The notes under the pieces: generated by a model
Database searches by the model: none
Told to the model about the DNA's origin: nothing
Seen by the model: the letters and a program-made list of their open reading frames with translations, nothing else
Assembly (NCBI GenBank): GCA_014860445.1
Contig: JACZJT010000052.1
Span: 62,001 to 126,000 of the forward strand
Reading direction: 5' to 3'
Length of the DNA: 64,000 nucleotides
From: Burkholderiales bacterium
GTDB taxonomy: Bacteria; Pseudomonadota; Gammaproteobacteria; Burkholderiales; SG8-39
Part shown: positions 32,788-42,189 of the stretch, piece by piece
How positions within the stretch are numbered: the stretch's first letter is position 1
Layout of the letters: every line of letters begins with the position of its first letter
Program-made: the position numbers and the translations under genes

Positions 32788-33231
32788 CTAGCGGTACACC
32801 AACACCGGTATCTTGCTGTGGGTCAGAACCTTATTGGTTTCGCTGCCCAGCAACAAACCCGACAAGCCGCGACGGCCGTGTGACGCCATGAAGATCAGGT
32901 CGCAACGTCCTTTCTTCGCGGCGCTGATTATGCCGGCGTAAGGCGTGTCGGCTTTCACCACCTGACCGCTGTACTTGACCCCCGCGGCACGGGCCAGCGC
33001 CTCCATCTTCGCCAGATGTTTTTCACCGGATTCGCGCGCATGGCGCTCGAATTCCTTGGGCGTGGGCATATCCGGCGGAATGTAATCACCGAAATAATAG
33101 GGCTGGAACGGCCCGAGCACATAGCAGCCGGTGACCTGTGCCTTGATGCTCTTCGCGTAAGCCAAACCGGACTTGATCGCTTTCGCCGACAACTTGGAAC
33201 CATCCGTTGGAATCAGTATGTTCTTGAACAT
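32788..33231 (-). CDS. Universal stress protein (UspA family)
   Basis: 147 residues, MFKNILIPTDGSKLSAKAIKSGLAYAKSIKAQ..., with FMASHGRRGLSGLLLGSETNKVLTHSKIPVLVYR carrying the nucleotide-binding loop. A second paralogue of the 29291 gene; they share the fold but little sequence. Co-oriented with the cco cluster. Confidence 0.88.
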   Translation of the reverse strand: MFKNILIPTDGSKLSAKAIKSGLAYAKSIKAQVTGCYVLGPFQPYYFGDYIPPDMPTPKEFERHARESGEKHLAKMEALARAAGVKYSGQVVKADTPYAGIISAAKKGRCDLIFMASHGRRGLSGLLLGSETNKVLTHSKIPVLVYR

Positions 33232-33253
33232 ATGCCCTCCTTTAAAGAGACTG

Positions 33254-33553
33254 TCAGCCGCATCCGCCAGGCAGACCGCGCTTAGGGCAGTCCGCCGGCC
33301 GGTCCGTTTCCGGAAGCGGGCAGCGATTCACTTCAAACGGCGATCGCTGCAGGAAACAGGTTAGCGCGCTCGATGCGGCGGCAAATGCCCAGAACAGGAA
33401 AAAACCGATCGAATAGACTGCCGTCCGTCCCAGTTCGACCGGTTCACCGAAAAAGTGCATGGTCTGCGGATCGAACAAGCTGAATGTTATGCCCTCCGCA
33501 ATGCCCGCAACCAGAAACGCCGGCCACAGGATCCACATCAGTCTCTGCATCAT
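33254..33553 (-). CDS. Two-TM protein coupled to fixH
   Basis: 99 residues from MMQRLMWILWPAFLVAGIAEGITFSLFDP..., with two TM helices, then a cysteine-containing tail (RCPLPETDRPADCPKRGLPGGCG). The ATG overlaps the fixH stop (ATGA). The position in the cco cluster fits an accessory assembly factor of unknown role. Confidence 0.7.
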   Translation of the reverse strand: MMQRLMWILWPAFLVAGIAEGITFSLFDPQTMHFFGEPVELGRTAVYSIGFFLFWAFAAASSALTCFLQRSPFEVNRCPLPETDRPADCPKRGLPGGCG

Positions 33554-34089
33554 GGCTTCCCCCCCGTTGGCTGTTTTGAAAATCCCGTGTTTCCAGACGA
33601 CCCCAGGTGCCCCTCTAGCGTCAATATGCCTTCGGCCGGCAAGGTCCAGTCTCCCGCCAGGCGCCAATCCTTTTGTTCTAGCACCACGCGCCAGCGTCCG
33701 GCCCTGAGCGGCTGCAATCGTCCTTCGTAGACGCCGGGCCGGACCATGGCAAGCGTGACGCGCTGATCCATGCCGGCTCGGGTCGGGTGCGCGATCCGCA
33801 AACTCAGTTCACCGGGTCCCGCGCCGTTCAGCAGCACCAGCAAGCGGCCGTCGATTAATTGTAATTCGGCTTTCAAGCCCAGTCGCGCCGCCGTGTCGCC
33901 GCGGCTGAGCGTTTGATTGATCGCCAGGCCCTGTTTGTAATAGTCATCGAGTACCAGCCCGTCGTCACTGCGTACGGCGAGCCAGGCAGTCACGAGACCC
34001 GCAACGACGACGATCGCAGGTCCGGACATCAGTATCCAGGGCCATGGCTCGCGGTACCACGCATGTCCGTCTGTGTCGTTTGCGCTCAT
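33550..34089 (-). CDS. fixH: FixH family protein of cbb3 oxidase assembly
   Basis: 179 residues. One N-terminal TM (WPWILMSGPAIVVVAGLVTAWLAV) followed by DDYYKQGLAINQTLSRGDTAARLGL, the conserved start of the FixH domain, and an immunoglobulin-like periplasmic part. FixH/CcoH proteins help assemble the cbb3 oxidase. It begins 7 bp after ccoG. Confidence 0.85.
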   Translation of the reverse strand: MSANDTDGHAWYREPWPWILMSGPAIVVVAGLVTAWLAVRSDDGLVLDDYYKQGLAINQTLSRGDTAARLGLKAELQLIDGRLLVLLNGAGPGELSLRIAHPTRAGMDQRVTLAMVRPGVYEGRLQPLRAGRWRVVLEQKDWRLAGDWTLPAEGILTLEGHLGSSGNTGFSKQPTGGKP

Positions 34090-34096
34090 TGGCTGC

Positions 34097-35545
34097 TCAT
34101 CTCACCAGAAATATCGAACGCTCGCGCGCGAATATGGCCGGGTTGTCGTCGGCTACGACGTCGAACTCGATTTGATGCGAACCGACCGGCGACCTGCCCT
34201 TTTCGATGCGCAGCCGCACCGGCACCATGCGCGTGGCCGCGCCGCCGATCTCCACGGGTGCGGCATCCTCGACCTGCAGCGAATCGAGCCCTGTCGCACG
34301 AATGCTAAAGCGGTGCGGCACCTCCTGAGTATTCATGATCTGCAGCTGGTAGATATTTTCGATCCAGCGACCGTCGACTTCGCGCGAAAGGCTAGCGCGG
34401 TCCCGGATTACATCGACCTTCAGGGGCACGCGTGCATACAGGGTAACGCCGATCGCGATGATCACCGCCCACAAGACCGCAGTGTATACGAGTACCCGCG
34501 GACGCAGGGCGCGCGCCAGGATCTGCCGCGGCGTAAGCTTCTGCGTCAGCGCATTTTCGGTCGTATAGCGGATCAGGCCCTTGGGGTAGCCCATCCTCGC
34601 CATCACCTTGTTGCAGCCGTCTATGCATGCCGCGCAACCGATGCACTCGTATTGCAGGCCCTGGCGGATATCGATCCCCGTGGGACAAACCTGGTAACAG
34701 ACATCGCAATCGACGCAGTGCCCGAGCCCAGCCAGCTTTGGGTCGGTATTGCGTGCGCGCGGTCCGCGCGGCTCGCCGCGTTCGCGATCGTAGGTGATGA
34801 TCAGCGTATCCGGATCGAACATGGCGCTCTGGAAACGCGCGTAAGGACACATGTACTTGCACACCTGTTCGCGCATCCAGCCAGCATTGCCATAGGTGGC
34901 AAAGCCGTAAAACAGGACCCAGAATATTTCCCACGCGCCCAGCGTAGGCGCGCCCGGGGTCGCCTGCGAGACGAGACCGCCGACGGCGGCGGCGAGTTCA
35001 TGAATCGGGGTGAAATAGCCGACGAAGGTGAATCCGGTCCACAGCGACAATGCAATCCCGAGCCCGTGCTTGCAGGCTTTTAGCGCGAATTTTCGTACCG
35101 ACATCGGCTGCTGGTCGAGTCGCATGCGCGCCACGCGGTCGCCTTCGACCTTTCGTTCGATCCACATGAATATTTCGGTATAAACGGTCTGCGGACAGGC
35201 ATAACCGCACCACAGCCGCCCCGCAACCGCGGTAAACAGGAACAGTGAAAGCGCGGATATCACCAGGAACCCGGTGAGGTAGATGAAATCCTGCGGCCAG
35301 AAGACGATGCCGAAGATATAGAACTTGCGCGCAACCAGATCGAACAGCACAGCCTGGCGGCCGTTCCAGACCATCCACGGGCTGCCGTAATACACCAGTT
35401 GCGTGAAAAACACCAAGCCCCAGCGCCAGCGCGCGAACCATCCGCTCACTGCGCGCGAGTAGATTTCCTTGCGGACTTCATACAGGGGTTGATCGACGGT
35501 CGCTTCGGACCTGGCCTGTCCCGCTGTTTCAAGATTGTCGCTCAC
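34097..35545 (-). CDS. ccoG: Cytochrome c oxidase accessory protein CcoG
   Basis: 482 residues with five to six TM helices, the motif RLWCGYACPQTVYTEIFMWIE and two ferredoxin-type [4Fe-4S] sets, CVDCDVCYQVCPTGIDI and CIGCAACIDGCNKVM. A C-terminal Ig-like domain ends the protein. CcoG (RdxA/FixG) reduces copper for cbb3 assembly. It shares TM/ferredoxin architecture with the polyferredoxin half of the 9863 gene but is otherwise distinct. Confidence 0.93.
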   Translation of the reverse strand: MSDNLETAGQARSEATVDQPLYEVRKEIYSRAVSGWFARWRWGLVFFTQLVYYGSPWMVWNGRQAVLFDLVARKFYIFGIVFWPQDFIYLTGFLVISALSLFLFTAVAGRLWCGYACPQTVYTEIFMWIERKVEGDRVARMRLDQQPMSVRKFALKACKHGLGIALSLWTGFTFVGYFTPIHELAAAVGGLVSQATPGAPTLGAWEIFWVLFYGFATYGNAGWMREQVCKYMCPYARFQSAMFDPDTLIITYDRERGEPRGPRARNTDPKLAGLGHCVDCDVCYQVCPTGIDIRQGLQYECIGCAACIDGCNKVMARMGYPKGLIRYTTENALTQKLTPRQILARALRPRVLVYTAVLWAVIIAIGVTLYARVPLKVDVIRDRASLSREVDGRWIENIYQLQIMNTQEVPHRFSIRATGLDSLQVEDAAPVEIGGAATRMVPVRLRIEKGRSPVGSHQIEFDVVADDNPAIFARERSIFLVR

Positions 35546-35665
35546 TGCTGCCCGGCCTCAGATAACTGCAAGCAGCCCGGCACCCGCGCCCACCCTGATC
35601 GTCGTGTGATCAGCGCAGGAATAGCGAGTCCCGCGCAGCGCGACTTGTCTGTGACTGCTCGGCGC

Positions 35666-36601
35666 TCATTTGGCTCCGTTTTTGGCCGGAGCCGTTGCGC
35701 CTGGATTATTCGACAAACCCCACACGTAAGCTGCGAGTATGTGCACCCGCGCTTCGCCGAGGAGGTCCAACTGCGCCGGCATCGCGACGTTGCGCCCCTT
35801 GGAGATCGTTTCCATCAAGGTCGGTTCGTCCGCCCCGAACAGCAAGGTTGTTTTGGTCAGATTGGCCGAACCGATGGCCGGATTACCCTTGCCGTCGGCG
35901 CCATGACACGCTACGCAGGTCGTCATGAACTTTTCCTTGCCCCGCGCCGCACGCAGCGAGTCAAATGTATTGCCGTTCAGCGACATCACGTAATGCGCCA
36001 CGTCCTTGACGCCGTCGTCCCCGAGCACGGCCCCCCACGGCGGCATCACGCCGTTGCGCCCTTTGGCGATGGTCGTCTTGATCGTTTCCGGATCACCGCC
36101 ATAGAGCCATTCCGCGTCCGTCAGATTGGGATAGCCCTTGCCGCCGCGCGCATCCGAGGAGTGGCATTGCGCGCAATTGTTCAGGAACAGCTTCTGTCCC
36201 AGCGCCATCGCCGCAGGATCCGCCGCGAGTTGCTTCAGTTCGGTCTTCGCGTATTTCTCGAATATCGGCCCCGTCAACTTGCTCGCTTGCGCCACTTCGT
36301 CCTCGTACTGTTTTTTCGAAGTCCATTGGTAGGTGCCGCCGAAGGTGCCCAATCCGGGATAGAGCACGAGATAAACCAAGCTGAAGACAATGGTGATGTA
36401 GAACAGCCAGATCCACCAGCGCGGCAGCGGATTGTTCAATTCGACCAGGTCCTCATCCCAGGCGTGCCCCGTCGTCTCGCCATCGGAGCCCGATACTTTG
36501 CGCGTACTCAGCGCCTGCAGCAGCACGCCGCACGCGATGATGCTCGCGATCGTAATGATGCTGATATAGAGGCTCCAGAAACCGCCGGTGAAATCGCTCA
36601 T
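35666..36601 (-). CDS. ccoP: cbb3-type cytochrome c oxidase subunit III
   Basis: 311 residues. N-terminal part with two TM helices (WSLYISIITIASIIACGVLLQAL and WWIWLFYITIVFSLVYLVLYP), then two c-type domains with CAQCHSSDARGG and CVACHGADGKGN. These two haems hand electrons to ccoO. The ATG overlaps the ccoQ stop (ATGA). Confidence 0.95.
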   Translation of the reverse strand: MSDFTGGFWSLYISIITIASIIACGVLLQALSTRKVSGSDGETTGHAWDEDLVELNNPLPRWWIWLFYITIVFSLVYLVLYPGLGTFGGTYQWTSKKQYEDEVAQASKLTGPIFEKYAKTELKQLAADPAAMALGQKLFLNNCAQCHSSDARGGKGYPNLTDAEWLYGGDPETIKTTIAKGRNGVMPPWGAVLGDDGVKDVAHYVMSLNGNTFDSLRAARGKEKFMTTCVACHGADGKGNPAIGSANLTKTTLLFGADEPTLMETISKGRNVAMPAQLDLLGEARVHILAAYVWGLSNNPGATAPAKNGAK

Positions 36602-36765
36602 TTCCGCTCTCCGTGTCCGATCACGTCGTCGTCTTCGTCAAACGGCAGCAGCGCGGCCTGCTCGAAGGCCGCCTTGCTGCGGTCGCTGTACGCCCACAGA
36701 ACGATGCCTATGAATGCCACAAATGCGACCACGGTAACGATCGAGCGCATTGTATTGATGTCCAT
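36598..36765 (-). CDS. ccoQ: cbb3 oxidase subunit CcoQ (below ORF-track size)
   Basis: 55 residues read on the minus strand: MDINTMRSIVTVVAFVAFIGIVLWAYSDRSKAAFEQAA..., one TM helix and an acidic tail DEDDDVIGH, as in CcoQ/FixQ. It stabilises the core complex. It fills the 166-bp gap between ccoO and ccoP and overlaps the ccoP start (ATGA). Confidence 0.9.
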   Translation of the reverse strand: MDINTMRSIVTVVAFVAFIGIVLWAYSDRSKAAFEQAALLPFDEDDDVIGHGERK

Positions 36766-36767
36766 GG

Positions 36768-37382
36768 CTATTTCACCCCCTTGAGCGCGGTGCCCAACAC
36801 CTGCAGATAGGCGACCAGCGCATCCTGCTCGGTCTTGCCCGCGAGCTGCTTGGCCGCGCCGGAGATATCCGCATCGCTGTAGGGCACGCCCACGCTGCGC
36901 AGCGCGCGCATCTTGGTCTCGATGTCATCGCTGCGCGCAGCGGTTTTCGCCAACCACGGATAGCCGGGCATGTTCGACTCCGGCACCAGATCGCGCGGAT
37001 TGTTCAGGTGGGTCCGGTGCCAGTCGTCGCTGTACTTGCCGCCGACGCGCTGCAGGTCCGGCCCGGTGCGTTTGCTCCCCCACTGGAACGGATGGTCGTA
37101 GACGAATTCGCCGGCCACCGAATAGTGGCCGTAGCGCTCGGTTTCCGCGCGAAACGGCCGGATCATCTGCGAATGGCAGTTGTAGCAGCCTTCGCGTACG
37201 TAGATGTCGCGTCCAAGCAATTGAACCGGCGTGTAGGGTTTCAATCCGGCCACCGGCGTAGTCGTCGATTTCTGGAAATACAGCGGCACGATTTCCACCA
37301 AGCCGCCTACCGCCACCACCAGTATGATCAGGACAATCATCAGGGCGCTGTTCTTTTCGATCATTTCGTGACTGAAGTTCAT
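36768..37382 (-). CDS. ccoO: cbb3-type cytochrome c oxidase subunit II
   Basis: 204 residues, one TM then the monohaem domain with [28 protein letters not shown], the CcoO signature. Electron carrier between ccoP and the catalytic ccoN. In the ccoN-O-Q-P order on one strand. Confidence 0.95.
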   Translation of the reverse strand: MNFSHEMIEKNSALMIVLIILVVAVGGLVEIVPLYFQKSTTTPVAGLKPYTPVQLLGRDIYVREGCYNCHSQMIRPFRAETERYGHYSVAGEFVYDHPFQWGSKRTGPDLQRVGGKYSDDWHRTHLNNPRDLVPESNMPGYPWLAKTAARSDDIETKMRALRSVGVPYSDADISGAAKQLAGKTEQDALVAYLQVLGTALKGVK

Positions 37383-37397
37383 GGCTTCTCTCTCCGC

Positions 37398-38825
37398 TCA
37401 GGCGTGCGCTGCGGCAACTGCCGGGATGGGGGCATTCACCGCCTGCTGTCCCGCGACCGTTTTCCATACGTTGTAGGCCATGACAAACATGCCCGCGAGA
37501 TACAGCAGGCCGCCTAGCAGCCGTATGGTGTAGAACGGATAGGTGTATTTCACGACCTCGACGAAGGTATAGGTGAGCGTGCCGTCGTCGCTGACAGCCC
37601 TCCACAGCAGACCCTGCATCACCCCGGCAATCCACATGGCGGCGATATACAGCACGATGCCTATCGTGGCCATCCAGAAATGCATATTGATCAGCGGTAC
37701 GCTGTACATGGTGGCGCGTCCCCACAGGCGAGGAATCAGGTAATAGATCGAGCCCATGGCCACCAGCCCCACCCAGCCCAGGGCGCCCGAGTGCACGTGC
37801 CCGATGGTCCAGTCCGTGTAGTGCGACAGCGCGTTGACGGTCTTGATCGACATCATCGGCCCCTCGAAGGTGGACATGCCGTAAAAGGACAGGGACACGA
37901 TCAGGAATTTGAGGATTGGATCCGAGCGCAGTTTGTGCCAGGCTCCCGACAAGGTCATCATGCCGTTGATCATGCCGCCCCACGAAGGCGCGAGCAGGAT
38001 AAGGGAAAACACCATGCCCAGGGATTGCGCCCAGTCCGGCAACGCCGTGTAATGCAGGTGATGCGGTCCGGCCCACATATACGTAAAAATCAGCGCCCAG
38101 AAATGCACGACGGACAGACGGTAGGAATACACCGGACGCCCCGCCTGCTTGGGAATGAAGTAATACATCATGCCGAGAAAACCGGCGGTGAGGAAAAAGC
38201 CCACCGCATTGTGCCCGTACCACCACTGCACCATCGCGTCCTGCACGCCCGCATAGGCCGAATAGGACTTCCAGAAGGAGACCGGCACTGCGGCGCTATT
38301 GACCAGATGCAGTATCGCCACGGTGAGAATAAACGCGCCGAAAAACCAATTCGCCACGTAAATATGCGGCGTCTTGCGCTTGGCGATGGTTCCGAAGAAC
38401 ACGATTGCATAGGAGACCCACACCAGAGTGATCAGAATGTCGATCGGCCATTCGAGCTCGGCATATTCCTTGCCTGAGGTGATGCCCAGGGGCAGCGTCA
38501 CCGCCGCGAGCACGATGATTGCCTGCCAGCCCCAGAAGGTGAAAGCCGCCAGGCCGCCGGCAAACAGCCGCGCATGGCAGGTGCGCTGAACCACGTAATA
38601 CGAGGTGGCAAACAGCGAAGAGCCGCCGAACGCGAAGATCACGGCATTGGTATGCAGCGGTCGCAAGCGCCCGTAAGTCAACCAGGGAATGTCAAAATTG
38701 AGCTCGGGCCAGCGCAATTGCGCGGCAATCAGCACGCCAACCAGCATGCCGACGATGCCCCACACCACGGTCATCAGCGCAAACTGCCTGACTACCGTGT
38801 AGTTGTACGTCTTCGCGTTATCCAT
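37398..38825 (-). CDS. ccoN: cbb3-type cytochrome c oxidase subunit I (catalytic)
   Basis: 475 residues with about 12 TM helices. Conserved histidine motifs: [38 protein letters not shown] and [16 protein letters not shown], which bind low-spin haem b, haem b3 and CuB. It reduces oxygen with high affinity and pumps protons. First gene of the operon, with an FNR box centred about 41 bp before the predicted start. Confidence 0.96.
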   Translation of the reverse strand: MDNAKTYNYTVVRQFALMTVVWGIVGMLVGVLIAAQLRWPELNFDIPWLTYGRLRPLHTNAVIFAFGGSSLFATSYYVVQRTCHARLFAGGLAAFTFWGWQAIIVLAAVTLPLGITSGKEYAELEWPIDILITLVWVSYAIVFFGTIAKRKTPHIYVANWFFGAFILTVAILHLVNSAAVPVSFWKSYSAYAGVQDAMVQWWYGHNAVGFFLTAGFLGMMYYFIPKQAGRPVYSYRLSVVHFWALIFTYMWAGPHHLHYTALPDWAQSLGMVFSLILLAPSWGGMINGMMTLSGAWHKLRSDPILKFLIVSLSFYGMSTFEGPMMSIKTVNALSHYTDWTIGHVHSGALGWVGLVAMGSIYYLIPRLWGRATMYSVPLINMHFWMATIGIVLYIAAMWIAGVMQGLLWRAVSDDGTLTYTFVEVVKYTYPFYTIRLLGGLLYLAGMFVMAYNVWKTVAGQQAVNAPIPAVAAAHA

Positions 38826-38885
38826 ACCCCCTTGCTCCCCTCAGTAAACAGCGGCCCGTGCGGCACGCCGATTGGCCCCGGTAAA

Positions 38886-38926
38886 ATAATATCTGCGCGA
38901 CAAGCTGCACTCTTGATGTGGATCAA
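38886..38926 (-). promoter_or_regulatory. FNR-dependent promoter of the cco operon
   Basis: FNR box TTGATGTGGATCAA at 38913-38926 and -10 box TATTAT (38891-38886 on the minus strand). The box centre is about 40.5 bp before the predicted transcript start, the class II activator position. The same 14-mer is at fnr/hemN. Confidence 0.8.
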
Positions 38927-39018
38927 ATGCGCCCGTTCGCGGAGGAAAGTTCTGCCGACGATCCGCTGCCGAGTCCGTCGCCACGAATGCCGCATCAAAC
39001 CTGTTTCGGTGCCCGGTG

Positions 39019-40674
39019 CTATAGCGCGCGCCACCCTGCTTGCGTCTCTTCTGCCCTGCTCTCCTGTTTCAACTTGATCAGATGCGCCAGCAAGGACCGG
39101 CTGGCGACCGGATACAGGCGCGCGGACACATCATCGTAGACAGCCGGCACCAATTCTTCGAGGGCGACGGTGCCGGCCTCGCGCAGCGCTTTCAGCACCT
39201 TGTTTTCGCGCCCAAGACGGTGGATCAGCAGGCGTTCGAGCACTTCCTGTGTCTTGTCCATCAGAAACCCGTGCCCCGGCGCGAAAAAGGCGATGTCCTC
39301 GCTCTGCAGCTGGCGCAAGGAATCGAGATAAACGCGCATGTCTCCGTCGGGCGGATTGATCACCACGGTCGATCCCTGCATCACATGGTCTCCGGTGAAC
39401 AGCAGCTTCTCCTCCTCGAGAAAGTAGCAAATCTGGTTCGATGCATGTCCCGGCGCGTGGATTACGCGAAGCGTGCAGCCTGCCAGTTCGATGCGCTCGC
39501 CATGGCTCAGTACGCGATCGGGGCGAAATGTCTGATCCTGGCGCTCGAACGGCGGCGGCGGCATGCCCATGAGTTGCGCACCGGTTTTCGCTTGCAGCAG
39601 CGCGGCCGCCGGCGAATGGTCGTGATGCGTATGGGTCACGAGTATCCAGCGTATGCGCGCTCCGGCCGCGGCGAGCACCGCCTCGATGTGCGCATCGATC
39701 GCCGGACCGGGATCGATCACGGCGATGTCTTCACCCGCACCGAGGAGATAGGTATTCGTGCCCGGGCCGGTCATGTATCCGGGATTGGGCGCGGTAATGC
39801 GCCTCACTTTGTCCGACAGCCGAACGATCGCGCCGGGAATCATTTCGCAGGACGCCGTGCCCGCGCCCTCCGGATCCAGCCTGCCGACTTCGGCGTAGGC
39901 GTAATCGCCGGGCACCAGCAATTTCGTGCCTTCCCGGCTGCTGGCACTGCGCGGCGACATGGTGGGCATCTTTCGCGGTGCGCGCGCAAATTCCATCAGC
40001 GCGGCTGCGCTGCCGAAGCGGGAAATGCTCTCCAAGGTCTTGATCGTTGGAAACACCAACTGCATTTCCCCGCGCTTGTGCCGCTCCAGCGCCTCCGCGG
40101 GCCGGATCCAGATATGGTCCACGGTTTCGCTGTTGTCGTGCGAAGCCGTCTGCGCCGCGGGTGCCTCCGCCACAAAGAAACGCGTATCGAAGCGGCGCGG
40201 GCGCCCGGGCTGGGTAATCCAATGGCTGTGATAGGCAAGGCGCCCCGCAGCGAGGCGCAAATTATGCACGCGGCACAGATCGGCGAGCGTCGCGCGGCCG
40301 GCGCGAATCGACTCGCGCCATTGTTCGAACACATGCAGCTGCTGCGTGTCGATCAAATCGGCGTAGCGGCCGTCCGCGTCGTGCGCGAGCAGCAGTCCTG
40401 CTTCCTCGAAGCACTCGCGCAAGGCTGCGGTCCAATACGCCAGTCCGCCCCGCTCCACTTCCAGTTGCCGGCTTGCTTCGATATCGTCCAGTCCTTCGCA
40501 GTGGCCGGCAAGTTCAGCCGACGCGTCGGCTGCATCCACGGCGCCGCCGGGAAACACGTGCGCCCCACCGACGAATGCGGCAGACTGCGTGCGCCGGATC
40601 ATCAGAACCTCCATGCCGGAGTCCTGGTCGCGCACCAGGACCAGGGTCGCAGCGGGACGCGGAACCAGATTCAT
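39019..40674 (-). CDS. Fused Nudix hydrolase and metallo-beta-lactamase-fold protein
   Basis: 551 residues from MNLVPRPAATLVLVRDQDSGMEVLMIRR. Residues 1-260: NUDT19-like Nudix domain, with FVGGAHVFPGGAVDAAD and, after a long insert, AALRECFEEAGLLL. Residues 290-551: MBL domain with THTHHDHSPAAALLQ (zinc ligands), HAPGHASNQICYF and FFAPGHG. Nudix enzymes of this type cleave CoA or nucleotide diphosphates; the MBL half could hydrolyse a thioester. The ATG overlaps the aldehyde dehydrogenase stop (ATGA). Track start 40899 is inside that gene. Confidence 0.85.
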   Translation of the reverse strand: MNLVPRPAATLVLVRDQDSGMEVLMIRRTQSAAFVGGAHVFPGGAVDAADASAELAGHCEGLDDIEASRQLEVERGGLAYWTAALRECFEEAGLLLAHDADGRYADLIDTQQLHVFEQWRESIRAGRATLADLCRVHNLRLAAGRLAYHSHWITQPGRPRRFDTRFFVAEAPAAQTASHDNSETVDHIWIRPAEALERHKRGEMQLVFPTIKTLESISRFGSAAALMEFARAPRKMPTMSPRSASSREGTKLLVPGDYAYAEVGRLDPEGAGTASCEMIPGAIVRLSDKVRRITAPNPGYMTGPGTNTYLLGAGEDIAVIDPGPAIDAHIEAVLAAAGARIRWILVTHTHHDHSPAAALLQAKTGAQLMGMPPPPFERQDQTFRPDRVLSHGERIELAGCTLRVIHAPGHASNQICYFLEEEKLLFTGDHVMQGSTVVINPPDGDMRVYLDSLRQLQSEDIAFFAPGHGFLMDKTQEVLERLLIHRLGRENKVLKALREAGTVALEELVPAVYDDVSARLYPVASRSLLAHLIKLKQESRAEETQAGWRAL

Positions 40675-42149
40675 CGCAGCACGAACGGATTGCCGGTGAC
40701 TGCGCCGGTATTGATCCAGACGCTCTTCGTCTGCAGGTATTCGCGCACCGCATCCATGCCGTTCTCGCGCCCCAGTCCTGAATCCTTGTAGCCGCCGAAA
40801 GGAGACAGGTAACTGACTGCGCGATAGGTGTTCACCCATACCGTGCCGGCCTGGATGCGCTCGGACATGCGCATCGCCCGGCCGATGTCCCTGGTCCACA
40901 CACCCGAACCCAGGCCGAAGCGCACGTCGTTGGCAATGGCCACCGCCTCGTCATCGTCCTTGAATTTAATCACCGACAGGACCGGACCGAAGACTTCCTC
41001 CTGTGCGATACGCATCCTGTTGTTCACGCCGGAGAACACGGTCGGTTCGACGAACCAGCCTTTTCCGCATTCAGGGCGCGTCGCGGCACCGCCCCCCAGC
41101 AGAAGTTTGGCGCCTTCCTGTTTCGCAATATCGATGTAGCCGAGCACTTTTTCGTATTGCGGCCGCGTGGTCACCGGACCGACCTGGGTGTCCATGTTCA
41201 TCGGGTCTCCCATGCGCGCCGTCTTCGCCAGATTCAGCAATTTGTCCACGAATGCGTCATGAATGCTCTCATGCAGCAGCAAACGCGAGCCCGCGATGCA
41301 TGTCTGACCGGTGGCTGCGAATATGCCGGACACCGCGCCGTTGACCGCCTCGTCGATATTCGCGTCCGCAAACACGATATTTGGAGATTTTCCACCGAGT
41401 TCCAGGCTCACGCGCTTGAATGTCTTCGCGGCAAGCTCATTGATCATGCGGCCGGTCGCGTCCGAACCCGTGAACGCAATCTTCTTGACCAGCGGGTGCT
41501 CTACCAGCGGCGCGCCGACGTCCTTGCCGAATCCCGTGACCACGTTCACCACGCCCGGCGGAAAACCGGCCTCCTCGAACAGCTTCACGAATTCCAGCGT
41601 GGAAACCGAGGTGAACTCGCTGGGCTTGATCACCACGGTGTTGCCGGCCGCCAGCGCGGGAGCGAGTTTCCAAGTCGTGAGCAGCAGCGGTGAATTCCAG
41701 GGCGAAATCGCCGCCACCACGCCCAGCGGCTCGTGCCGGGTGAAGTTGAAAAAGCCTTTCTTGTCGAGCGGAATCACGGTGCCCTGGATCTTGTCGGCCA
41801 GGCCGCCGAAGTAGTAGTACCACTGCGGGATATAGTTGAGCTGCGCCTGCATTTCCGCAATCAGCTTGCCGTTGTCACGAACCTCGGCCTCGGCCAGCTT
41901 CTTCGCGTCGCGCGCCACCAGGTCGCCGAGCTTGTGCAGCAGCAGCCCGCGCTGGCTTGCGCTGAGTTGCGGCCAGGGGCCTTCGGTGAACGCCCGATGC
42001 GCGGCGCGCACCGCTCGGTCCGCATCCTCTGCGCCGCCCTGCGCGATCTGCGCCCAGGGCTCGCCGCTGTAGGGGTTGTAGCTGTCGAACCATTTTCCCG
42101 ACGCCGCGTCGGCGTATGTTCCGTCTATGTACAACTGATATTTCCGCAT
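40671..42149 (-). CDS. NAD(P)-dependent aldehyde dehydrogenase
   Basis: 492 residues starting MRKYQLYIDGTYADAASGKWF. Catalytic motifs: LELGGKSPNIVF with the general-base glutamate and FAATGQTCIAGSRLL with the nucleophilic cysteine; PWNSPLLLTTWKLAPALAAGN binds NAD. GGAGG is five bases before 42149; an ATG at 42152 is an alternative. It resembles betaine- or hydroxymuconic-type aldehyde dehydrogenases, substrate unknown. Part of the catabolic minus-strand operon. Confidence 0.9.
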   Translation of the reverse strand: MRKYQLYIDGTYADAASGKWFDSYNPYSGEPWAQIAQGGAEDADRAVRAAHRAFTEGPWPQLSASQRGLLLHKLGDLVARDAKKLAEAEVRDNGKLIAEMQAQLNYIPQWYYYFGGLADKIQGTVIPLDKKGFFNFTRHEPLGVVAAISPWNSPLLLTTWKLAPALAAGNTVVIKPSEFTSVSTLEFVKLFEEAGFPPGVVNVVTGFGKDVGAPLVEHPLVKKIAFTGSDATGRMINELAAKTFKRVSLELGGKSPNIVFADANIDEAVNGAVSGIFAATGQTCIAGSRLLLHESIHDAFVDKLLNLAKTARMGDPMNMDTQVGPVTTRPQYEKVLGYIDIAKQEGAKLLLGGGAATRPECGKGWFVEPTVFSGVNNRMRIAQEEVFGPVLSVIKFKDDDEAVAIANDVRFGLGSGVWTRDIGRAMRMSERIQAGTVWVNTYRAVSYLSPFGGYKDSGLGRENGMDAVREYLQTKSVWINTGAVTGNPFVLR

Positions 42150-42189
42150 CATCTCCTCCACCTTTGGATTTGCCGGGAATCTTAGCGCA

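Noticed and set aside
39040-40791. 583-residue plus-strand ORF
   Set aside because: Shadow of the Nudix-MBL gene, whose motifs on the other strand are clear.
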